Source of the DNA: CAXSEF01 sp964236585
GTDB lineage: Bacteria > Pseudomonadota > Alphaproteobacteria > Acetobacterales > Acetobacteraceae
Reading direction: 5' to 3'
Assembly (NCBI GenBank): GCA_964236585.1
Contig: CAXSFE010000073.1
Span: 1-19,853 of the forward strand
Length of the DNA: 19,853 nt
Positions 13,985-19,853 of the stretch are shown here, in pieces. The notes below the pieces were generated by a model. It was given only the letters and a program-made list of their open reading frames with translations, searched no databases and was not told where the DNA came from. Position 1 is the first letter of the stretch, and each line of letters starts with the position of its first letter. Both the position numbers and the translations under genes were made by a program.

Positions 13985-15814
13985 ATGGACATCCGCAACA
14001 TTGCCATCATCGCGCACGTCGATCATGGCAAGACCACCCTCGTCGACCAGCTCCTGCGCCAGTCCGGCTCCTTCCGCGAGCACCAGCAGGTGCAGGAGCG
14101 CGCGATGGACCGCAACGACCTCGAGCGCGAGCGCGGCATCACCATCCTCGCCAAGTGCACCAGCGTCGTGTGGCGCGACAGCCGCATCAACATCATCGAC
14201 ACCCCCGGCCACGCCGACTTCGGCGGCGAGGTCGAGCGCATCCTCAACATGGTCGACGGCGTGATCGTCCTCGTCGACGCCGCAGAGGGCGCTCTGCCGC
14301 AGACCAAGTTCGTGCTGACCAAGGCGCTGGCGCGCGGCATCAAGCCGATCGTCGTCGTCAACAAGGTTGACCGCCAGGACGCGCGCCCCGACGAGGTGCA
14401 CACCGAGATGTTCGACCTGTTCGCGGCGCTGGGCGCCACCGACGAGCAGCTCGACTTCCCGATGCTCTACGCCTCGGGCCGCAACGGCTGGGCCGACACC
14501 ACGCTGGAGGGTCCGCGCAAGGACCTCGCCCCGATGTTCGACATGGTAATGGACCACGTGCCCCCCACCCGGCTGGACAAGGAGGCCCCCTTCGCGATGG
14601 TCGCCTCCATCCTCGACTACGACAACTTCCTCGGCCGCGTGCTCACCGGCCGCGTCGAGCAAGGCCGCGCCAAGCTGAACATGCCCGTCAAGGTGATGCG
14701 CCAGGATGGCACCGTGGTCGAGACCGGCCGCCTGACCAAGCTGATGAGCTTCCGCGGTCTGGAGCGCGTCACGGTCGAGGAGGTCGAGGCGGGCGACATC
14801 GTCGCGGTGGCCGGCCTGACCGACAGCACCATCCCCGACACCATCGGCGCGCCCGAGATGACCGCGCCGCTCTACGCGATCCCCGTCGACCCGCCGACGC
14901 TGTCGATGACCTTCCGCGTCAACGACGGCCCGCTCGGCGGCCGCGAGGGCAAGAAGGTCACCTCGCGCCAGATCCGCGACCGCCTGTTCCGCGAGGTCGA
15001 GGGCAACGTCGCCATCAAGATCACCGAGAGCCAGGAGAGCGAGGCGTTCGAGGTCGCCGGCCGCGGCGAGCTCCAGCTCGGCGTGCTGATCGAGACCATG
15101 CGCCGCGAGGGCTTCGAGCTGACCATCGGCCGTCCCCGCGTGCTGACCCGCAAGAACGAGGAGACCGGCGAGCGCGAGGAGCCGATGGAGGAGGTCCTCG
15201 TCGACGTCGACGAGCCCTACTCCGGCGTCGTCGTCGAGAAGATGAGCCGCCGCAAGGGCGTCATGCAGGACATGCGCCCGTCCGGCGGCGGCAAGGTCCG
15301 CCTGACCTTCCGCATCCCCGCCCGCGGCCTGATCGGCTACCACGGCGAGTTCCTCACCGACACTCGCGGCACCGGCATCATGAACCGCATCTTCGACGGC
15401 TACGCCCCCTGGGTCGGCCCGATGGAGGGCCGGCGCAACGGCTCGCTGATCTCGTCCGAGCCCGGCGAGGCGGTGCAGTACGCCCTGTGGTACCTCCAGG
15501 AGCGCGGCACCCTGTTCGTTGACCCCGGCGACAAGGTCTACGTCGGCCTGATCCTCGGCGAGCATTCGCGCGAGAGCGACCTCGACGTGAACCCGATCAA
15601 GGAGAAGAAGCTCACCAACGTCCGCGCGTCGGGCAAGGACGAGGCGATGCTGCTGATCCCGCCGCGCCGCATGAGCCTGGAGCAGGCGATCGCCTACATC
15701 GAGGACGACGAGCTGGTCGAGGTCACGCCCTCCGCCGTGCGCCTGCGCAAGCGCTACCTCGACCCGTCCGAGCGCAAGCGCAACGAGAAGAAGTCGGACA
15801 GCCAGGCGGCGTGA
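13985..15814 (+). CDS. typA: Ribosome-associated GTPase TypA/BipA
   Basis: 609 residues, against 607 in E. coli. BipA/TypA is an EF-G-like translational GTPase that binds the ribosome and assists ribosome assembly and growth under cold and other stress. G motifs are intact: AHVDHGKT (10-17), RGITI (50-54), DTPGHADF (72-79), NKVD (126-129). EF-G-like domains II, III and V follow, with the family C-terminal region (RGLIGYHGEF, GTGIMNRIFDGYAPW, RESDLDVNPIKEKKLTNVR). The start ATG 13985 was chosen because MDIRNIAIIAHVDHGK is the normal N-terminus; the in-frame extension upstream is non-conserved Pro/Arg/Gly sequence. The ~296 bp before it hold no gene and no promoter I can defend. The stop is followed at once by repeat R4. 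Confidence 0.97.
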   Translation: MDIRNIAIIAHVDHGKTTLVDQLLRQSGSFREHQQVQERAMDRNDLERERGITILAKCTSVVWRDSRINIIDTPGHADFGGEVERILNMVDGVIVLVDAAEGALPQTKFVLTKALARGIKPIVVVNKVDRQDARPDEVHTEMFDLFAALGATDEQLDFPMLYASGRNGWADTTLEGPRKDLAPMFDMVMDHVPPTRLDKEAPFAMVASILDYDNFLGRVLTGRVEQGRAKLNMPVKVMRQDGTVVETGRLTKLMSFRGLERVTVEEVEAGDIVAVAGLTDSTIPDTIGAPEMTAPLYAIPVDPPTLSMTFRVNDGPLGGREGKKVTSRQIRDRLFREVEGNVAIKITESQESEAFEVAGRGELQLGVLIETMRREGFELTIGRPRVLTRKNEETGEREEPMEEVLVDVDEPYSGVVVEKMSRRKGVMQDMRPSGGGKVRLTFRIPARGLIGYHGEFLTDTRGTGIMNRIFDGYAPWVGPMEGRRNGSLISSEPGEAVQYALWYLQERGTLFVDPGDKVYVGLILGEHSRESDLDVNPIKEKKLTNVRASGKDEAMLLIPPRRMSLEQAIAYIEDDELVEVTPSAVRLRKRYLDPSERKRNEKKSDSQAA

Positions 15815-15959
15815 GGCAAGGAAGGCCAGGGGCTCTGCCCCTGGACCCCGCCAAAGGCTCGCCTTTGGAAACCTCGACTAAGGCTTTCTTTCTCAAGAGG
15901 CCGGTCCAGGGGCGGCTCGCCCCTGGCGGGTCTGGGCAGAGCCCAGCCTTGCTTCCTTG
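15815..15959 (+). repeat. Composite inverted repeat, copy R4 (best-formed copy)
   Basis: Begins on the base after the typA stop. Outer end GGCAAGGAAGGC; hairpin 1 at 15826-15844 (CCAGGGGC-TCT-GCCCCTGG); linker ACCCCG; hairpin 2 at 15851-15868 (CCAAAGGC-TC-GCCTTTGG); spacer AAACCTCGACTAAGG and a short T-rich stretch; hairpin 2' at 15906-15926 (CCAGGGGCG-GCT-CGCCCCTGG); linker CGGGT; hairpin 1' at 15932-15946 (CTGGGC-AGA-GCCCAG); outer end CCTTGCTTCC. The halves are inverted to each other. Its right edge touches the proposed TTG start of the AmpG-like gene. Confidence 0.9.
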
Positions 15960-17249
15960 CTGAGGGACCGCCGCCTCCTCCTGATGCTGGCCTTCGGCTT
16001 CGCCAGCGGCCTCCCCCTCCCGCTCACGGGCCTGACGCTCCGCCAGTGGCTCAGCGAGCACGGCGTCTCGCTCGGCGCCATCGGCCTGACCGCCTGGATC
16101 GGCCTCTCCTACACTTTGAAGTTTTTGTGGGCCCCGCTGCTAGACCAGCTCCGCCCGCCCCCCGGCTTGCGCCGCCTCGGCCGCCGCCGCGGCTGGCTCG
16201 TCGCGGTCCAGGCCGCGCTCGCCGGCGCCCTGCTGGCCCTGGCCTGGTCCGACCCGTCGCACGCCCCCGCGCTGGTCGCGGTCGCCGTCGGCGTGGCGTT
16301 CCTGTCCGCCAGCCAGGACATCGTGGTCGACGCCTGGCGCATCGAAACCTTCCCGCAGAACGCCCAGGGCGCCGCGATGGCCGCCTACGTCTGGGGCTAC
16401 CGCATCGCCCTGCTGGTCTCGGGCGCCGGCGCGCTCGGCCTGGCTGGGCCGCTCGGCTGGCACGGCGCGCTGTCGTGCATGGCCGCGCTGTCCGCGCTGG
16501 GCATCGCGACGACCCTGCTGGCCGCCGAGCCCGCGTCCGCACAGGCGGCACGAGCCCTGGCCACGCGCGTCCCGGACGCCGCCGCTCGGCTGCGCGACGC
16601 GGTGGTGACGCCGCTGCGCGAGTTCCTGTCCCGCCCCGGCGCCGGCGAGGTCCTCGCCTTCGTGCTGCTGTTCAAGCTCGGCGAGGCGCTCGCCGGCCCG
16701 ATGGCGATCCCGTTCTACCACGACATGGGCTTCGACCGGGCCCAGGTCGCGCGCGCCCTGTTCCTGCCGTCGCTGACCGCGAGCCTTGCGGGCTCGGCGG
16801 CCGGCGGCCTGCTGGTCGCGCGCGTCGGCACCGGCCGCGCCCTGGTGCTGACCGGCTTCGCGCAGATGGCGACGCTGGGGCTCTACCTCGCCGTCGCCGC
16901 CTCGCACGGCGACGTCCGCGTGCTCTACCTCAAGGTCCTGGTGGAGGGCTTCGCCGAGTCGATGGCCGACGCCGCCTTCATCGCCTACCTCTCCGGCCTC
17001 TGCGCCCTGGCCTACACCGCGACCCAGTACGCGCTGCTGTCCTCGCTGGCCGTGGTCGGCGTCCGCACCCTGGGCGGCCTGTCCGGCTTCCTCGCGGGCT
17101 GGCTCGGCTGGGTGCCGTTCTACGCGGCCGCCGTGCTCACGGCCCTGCCCGCGATGGCGATCATGCTGCACCTGCTGCGCCGGTTCCCCGGCGGCCTGTC
17201 GAAGGAAGCAAGGCCAGAGGCCCTGCCTCTGGATTCCGCCAAAGGCTGA
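15957..17249 (+). CDS. ampG: AmpG-like major-facilitator permease
   Basis: 430 residues, MFS fold with about 12 hydrophobic segments. The N-terminal LAFGFASGLPLPLTGLTLRQ, then GLSYTLKFLWAPLLDQ and SQDIVVDAWRIE (helix 4 region), are hallmark AmpG stretches. AmpG carries anhydromuropeptides from the periplasm back into the cytoplasm for cell-wall recycling. The family also holds solute transporters of other substrates, so this is a family call. The start is uncertain: TTG 15957 gives a normal-length N-terminus but lies in the edge of repeat R4 and has no clear Shine-Dalgarno; ATG 15984 is the next choice. The last ~15 residues (KEARPEALPLDSAKG) and the stop codon are encoded by half-repeat R5, so the C-terminus is probably a repeat-made tail. 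Confidence 0.88.
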   Translation: MLRDRRLLLMLAFGFASGLPLPLTGLTLRQWLSEHGVSLGAIGLTAWIGLSYTLKFLWAPLLDQLRPPPGLRRLGRRRGWLVAVQAALAGALLALAWSDPSHAPALVAVAVGVAFLSASQDIVVDAWRIETFPQNAQGAAMAAYVWGYRIALLVSGAGALGLAGPLGWHGALSCMAALSALGIATTLLAAEPASAQAARALATRVPDAAARLRDAVVTPLREFLSRPGAGEVLAFVLLFKLGEALAGPMAIPFYHDMGFDRAQVARALFLPSLTASLAGSAAGGLLVARVGTGRALVLTGFAQMATLGLYLAVAASHGDVRVLYLKVLVEGFAESMADAAFIAYLSGLCALAYTATQYALLSSLAVVGVRTLGGLSGFLAGWLGWVPFYAAAVLTALPAMAIMLHLLRRFPGGLSKEARPEALPLDSAKG

Positions 17250-17262
17250 GCCTTTGGAAACC
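17203..17262 (+). repeat. Half copy R5 of the composite repeat, overlapping a gene end
   Basis: Only the first half is present: AGGAAGCAAGGC, hairpin 1 (CCAGAGGC-CCT-GCCTCTGG), linker ATTCCG, hairpin 2 (CCAAAGGC-TGA-GCCTTTGG), AAACC. It reads in frame from the AmpG-like gene, and the TGA in the loop of hairpin 2 is that gene's stop codon (17247-17249). The inverted second half is missing. Confidence 0.85.
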
Positions 17263-17398
17263 ATTCCTCGAAAATCGGGGCCCGGGACGGCGAGCGGCCC
17301 CAGACGGTGGCGAGCCCGCCCGGAGACGGCACCTGCGCTCCTTGCGCGCGCCCTCCGGCCACAGTCACACTCGCGGCGCGATTGCAGTGGGGAGCGCG

Positions 17399-18217
17399 AT
17401 GTCGGAGGCGTCGAAGACACGGCGGGTGCGCCCCAGAATCCTGCACACGGTCTGGCAGTCCTGGAACAGCACCTGGGCCGCGATGATGGCCATGCCGCTG
17501 GCGTTCCTCGCGACAGCGGCAGCATCCGTCCTCGTCGCGGTCGCGGCCGCCCGCTTGGTCGGCCCGACCGTCATCGCGCCGCCACAGGAACCACCGGCCA
17601 TCCACGGCGACACTGCGCTCTCAGCGCTGCTCACCGGCCTGCCGGCCACCCTGGCGTATGCCTTGGTCGTGGCGCCGCTCGCCATCGCCATGCACCGCTT
17701 CGTGGTGCTCGGCGAGCGCCAGACGCTTCCGCCGCTGCGCCCACTGTCGCGCGTGATACGCTACACGGTCTGGGTGACGCTGCTGGGTCTCAGCACCGGC
17801 CTGCCCATGGCTCTTCTGCCGACCGCGACGCCTGTCTGGATGCTGATAGCATCCCTGGCCACGATCGTCCTCGCGGTCGCGACGGTGCGCCTGACCCTGC
17901 TGCTCCCGCAGATCGCCATCCAGCAGGCGGGCGAGCCGCTGCGCACGTTCTGGCGCAGCACGAGATGGCGCTTCTGGAACACCGCGACCGTGCTGGCGCT
18001 TGCCGTGCTCCCGGTCCTTGCGCTGCAGTTCGTAATCATCCTGGCAGCCTTCGGCGGGATCACGGCAGCTTCGGTGAGCGCGGCGAGTGACATGCCGCTC
18101 CTGTCCGCCTTGAACGCCCCGTTCGTCGCCCTGGGTGCGGCCGCAGCCTCCTGGCTGTTCCTCGCCTACAGCCGTGACGGCAACGAGCCGGAGACCGCCA
18201 CCGGTACCGCATCCTGA
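17399..18217 (+). CDS. Six-TM integral membrane protein of unknown function
   Basis: 272 residues from ATG 17399, with GGGGAG at 17389-17394, 4 bases before the start. A basic N-terminus (KTRRVRPRILHTVWQSW) is followed by hydrophobic segments at about 29-54, 76-104, 122-140, 143-170, 197-222 and 235-257, and a short polar tail. The motif WRSTRWRFWNT lies between segments 4 and 5. No signal peptide and no catalytic pattern was seen, and I do not recognise the family. It lies 149 bp after the AmpG-like gene and converges on the bactofilin gene across repeat R6. Codon choice looks a little less G/C-saturated than in typA, which might hint at separate ancestry; I have not counted it. Confidence 0.82.
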   Translation: MSEASKTRRVRPRILHTVWQSWNSTWAAMMAMPLAFLATAAASVLVAVAAARLVGPTVIAPPQEPPAIHGDTALSALLTGLPATLAYALVVAPLAIAMHRFVVLGERQTLPPLRPLSRVIRYTVWVTLLGLSTGLPMALLPTATPVWMLIASLATIVLAVATVRLTLLLPQIAIQQAGEPLRTFWRSTRWRFWNTATVLALAVLPVLALQFVIILAAFGGITAASVSAASDMPLLSALNAPFVALGAAAASWLFLAYSRDGNEPETATGTAS

Positions 18218-18275
18218 GCGTCGCACCGCGAGTGGCCTCGCCTGCCTGCGCCGGCAACGCAGGTATCGATCAGCC

Positions 18276-18406
18276 GGAAAGCAAGGCTGGACTCTGCCCA
18301 GACCCGCCAGGGGAGAGCCACCCCTGGACCGACCTTACTGAAGTATTGGATTCCAAAGGCTGGCCTTTGGCGGGGTCCAGGGGCAGAGCCCCTGGCCTTG
18401 GCTTCG
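18276..18406 (-). repeat. Composite inverted repeat, copy R6
   Basis: Lies between two convergent genes. Read on the minus strand from the bactofilin end: GAAGCCAAGGCC, hairpin 1 (CCAGGGGC-TCT-GCCCCTGG), ACCCCG, hairpin 2 (CCAAAGGC-CA-GCCTTTGG), AATCC and a spacer; then hairpin 2' (CCAGGGG-TGGCTCT-CCCCTGG), CGGGT, hairpin 1' (CTGGGC-AGA-GTCCAG, one mismatch) and CCTTGCTTTCC. It could end transcription from either side. Confidence 0.85.
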
Positions 18407-18414
18407 TCCGCTCG

Positions 18415-19134
18415 TCAGGCCACCGGCTCGGCCGGCATCTCCACCCGCACCGACTCGGCCCGCACCGACTCAGCCCGCGGCGCCTCGACACGGTGCGTGC
18501 TGTCGTAGCCTTCGCCGATCATCTCGATGCGCCCGGTGATCGCCCCGCCGTCCTCGACCTGCAGCCGCCGGCAGCGCGCCGTGCCCAGCACCTTCCCGGT
18601 GGCGCGCACGATCAGGTTGCCGCGCGCTGTCAGCGTGCCGTCGATGGTGCCGGCGACCTCGGCCTCCTCGACCTCGACCTCGCCGCGGAACACCCCGCCC
18701 TGCGCGATCGACAGCTCGGCCGCGTGGATCATCGTCGCCTCCACGGTGCCCTCGACGACCAGGCGCTCGGCGTCCTGCACGACGCCCTGCACCGAGATGC
18801 CGCGCCCGACCACGAGGGTGCGGCGCTCGGCCGCCTGCGGGCGGGACGCCTGGCCGATGCGGCCGCCGGGCATCGGCCCGACGGGCAGCGCGCTGGCGGG
18901 CATCGGGGACGGCGCGGTCGGCATCGGGGGACGGGCCATGATCGGGGCCTCCTTCGGCAGGGGGGATGCGGGACGGAACGGGGGCACGCCGAGGCCGGTG
19001 TCGGATGGGCGTGACGGGACGGGCGGCGGCGGCGGAACGGGCGACGCGGACTCGAACGGCGCCGGACCCGGCGCGGCGTCGTCCGGGCCGGGCTGCAGCG
19101 AATCGGTGTCGTCAGGCTTGCGGCGTCTGAACAA
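18415..19134 (-). CDS. Bactofilin (polymer-forming cytoskeletal protein)
   Basis: 239 residues. The core at about 105-208 is the bactofilin (DUF583) beta-helix: TLVVGRGISVQGVVQDAERL, VEGTVEAT, GEVEVEEAEVAGTIDGTL, TGKVLGTARCRRLQVEDGG, ITGRIEM. Bactofilins polymerise without nucleotide and act as membrane-linked scaffolds in cell shape, stalk growth or polarity. The N-terminal 100 residues are long and Pro-rich (PVPPPPPVPS, PPMPTAPSPMPA), longer than in short bactofilins, and the tail has a direct repeat AESVRAESVR. The start is TTG at 19134, fixed by GGGAGG 5 bases upstream; the basic MFRRRK N-terminus fits. It stands alone, convergent with the six-TM gene and divergent from the phosphatase-like gene. 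Confidence 0.93.
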   Translation of the reverse strand: MFRRRKPDDTDSLQPGPDDAAPGPAPFESASPVPPPPPVPSRPSDTGLGVPPFRPASPLPKEAPIMARPPMPTAPSPMPASALPVGPMPGGRIGQASRPQAAERRTLVVGRGISVQGVVQDAERLVVEGTVEATMIHAAELSIAQGGVFRGEVEVEEAEVAGTIDGTLTARGNLIVRATGKVLGTARCRRLQVEDGGAITGRIEMIGEGYDSTHRVEAPRAESVRAESVRVEMPAEPVA

Positions 19135-19542
19135 GGAAGCCTCCCTTCGCGCTGAGCATTTTTCCCCGGAGAATCCGGTCGGGATCAGCGTAGATTCAAT
19201 GGCCTATCACCCGAAGCTCAGTCCGACAAGCGACACGGAGGTGTTCTCGGGGTGTTCGCCCGTGCCGGTGTCGATCCCCTCGCGCAACGGTTGCACAACC
19301 CGTTCGTGCTTCGCGCAATTTCGGCATTCCCTGTGGCAAACCGGTCGTGCACCGAGGCAGGGCGGACCCCGCCGGCAGGCCGGGACGCCCCGCCCGCGAG
19401 CGCCGGCAGCATCGCGCCACGCCACCATCTCCCCGTGCGGCGCCAAAGCCGGAGCCGGCCACGACACCCGGCCTTCTTTGCCCGCTGGCGCCATGCTCCC
19501 CTGCCCGTACGCGGCGACCGTCGCCGTCCTGCCGGAGCCGCC
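19135..19542. other. Divergent intergenic region, bactofilin / phosphatase-like gene
   Basis: About 410 bp that should hold the promoters of both flanking genes. The first ~200 bp next to the bactofilin are less G/C-rich (ATTTTT near 19159, TTCAATGG near 19195), which suits a leftward promoter. A short inverted pair GGTTG-CA-CAACC lies near 19288-19299. I cannot name a confident promoter pair or operator, and the minus-strand frames that cross it look like shadows. Confidence 0.5.
19140..19145 (-). promoter_or_regulatory. Shine-Dalgarno fixing the bactofilin TTG start
   Basis: GGGAGG on the minus strand, five bases before TTG 19134. There is no nearby in-frame ATG that would keep the basic N-terminus, so this site decides the start. 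Confidence 0.7.
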
Positions 19543-19853
19543 ATGGCCACGCACACCACCTGGATCACCCACGCCCTGACCGGCGCGATGCGCGAGGCCC
19601 GATTCGCCCGGCCGTCGGACCCGCTCGACCCGGCCGGCCTGCGCCACGCCCACCTGGCCGCCCGCCGACCCGACCCCGCCCGACCCGGCGTCTCCCCGCC
19701 CGCTCCTGCCAGGCACGACCAGGCCTGGTGCAGCCCGGCCGCCTGTGCGCGCGAGACCGCGGCGGCCCTGGGACTGGAGGCGACGCCGGAGCCCGCCCTG
19801 CGCGACACCGACGCCGGCGCCTGGGCCGGCCGCGACGTGGCCGGCATCGCCGC
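19543..19853 (+). CDS. Histidine-phosphatase-like protein, 3' part beyond the window
   Basis: At least 103 residues; the frame is open to the window edge. ATG 19543 has GGAG 5 bases upstream. The stretch WCSPAACARETAAALGLEAT, then PALRDTDAGAWAGRDVAGI, matches the histidine phosphatase (phosphoglycerate-mutase-like) pattern SPxxRxxxTAxxLG ... LRDxDxGxWxG. In active members the N-terminus carries RHG with the catalytic His; here the matching place reads WITHALTGAMREARF, so the Arg and Gly are not conserved. Relatives of this diverged type occur in alphaproteobacteria, as I recall near cobalamin genes, but no such neighbour is visible. Activity is uncertain, and the second catalytic His would lie outside the window. 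Confidence 0.72.
   Translation, partial: MATHTTWITHALTGAMREARFARPSDPLDPAGLRHAHLAARRPDPARPGVSPPAPARHDQAWCSPAACARETAAALGLEATPEPALRDTDAGAWAGRDVAGIA

Noticed and set aside
16046..18217. A 723-residue plus-strand frame joining the AmpG-like region to the six-TM gene
   Set aside because: Its first part is the AmpG-like gene in a wrong frame; the six-TM protein has its own start and Shine-Dalgarno at 17399.

Overview
The window is very GC-rich (clearly above two-thirds G+C by eye, with almost every third codon position G or C). Its gene set is that of an alphaproteobacterium, most likely Acetobacteraceae/Rhodospirillales. The pointers are the thrC - M16 peptidase - pmbA cluster, a PAS_7-type sensor with GGDEF-EAL, an adenosine-kinase-like PfkB protein, a bactofilin, and an A/T-rich palindrome of a kind I recall from Acetobacteraceae intergenic DNA (from memory, not checked). 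No rRNA, tRNA, CRISPR array, transposase or phage gene was seen.

Layout. (a) 134-5253, minus strand: a possible 52-residue ORF, an EI24/CysZ-like membrane protein, then thrC, an M16 zinc peptidase and pmbA, the last three joined by 4-base start/stop overlaps. (b) 5254-5504: a divergent control region with a 29-bp tandem repeat. (c) 5505-8852, plus: a 1115-residue membrane c-di-GMP sensor (two TM, HAMP, PAS, PAS, GGDEF, EAL). (d) 8853-9291: intergenic DNA with a ~230-bp imperfect palindrome. (e) 9292-10272, plus: PfkB sugar/nucleoside kinase. (f) 10338-12352: a gene broken by two frameshifts, facing a GH99/WbsX-like exported protein. (g) 12756-15814, plus: two small secreted proteins, then typA. 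(h) 15957-18217, plus: an AmpG-like transporter and a six-TM protein of unknown function. (i) 18415-19134, minus: a bactofilin. (j) 19543 to the window end, plus: the start of a histidine-phosphatase-like protein.

The genes are mostly housekeeping: threonine synthesis, peptide or protein maturation, nucleoside salvage, translational GTPase, cell-wall recycling and cytoskeleton. One large second-messenger sensor is added. They do not form a single pathway. The most interesting thing is between the genes: a family of ~130-145 bp composite inverted repeats (1-133, 4258-4388, 12510-12653, 15815-15959, 18276-18406, plus a half copy at 17203-17262). Each full copy is built from four small hairpins whose stems differ between copies but stay mostly paired. 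The copies lie at gene ends, in two cases directly after a TGA, and in two cases they supply the stop codon of the neighbouring gene. I found no convincing new multi-gene system; this repeat family is the best candidate for undescribed biology here.
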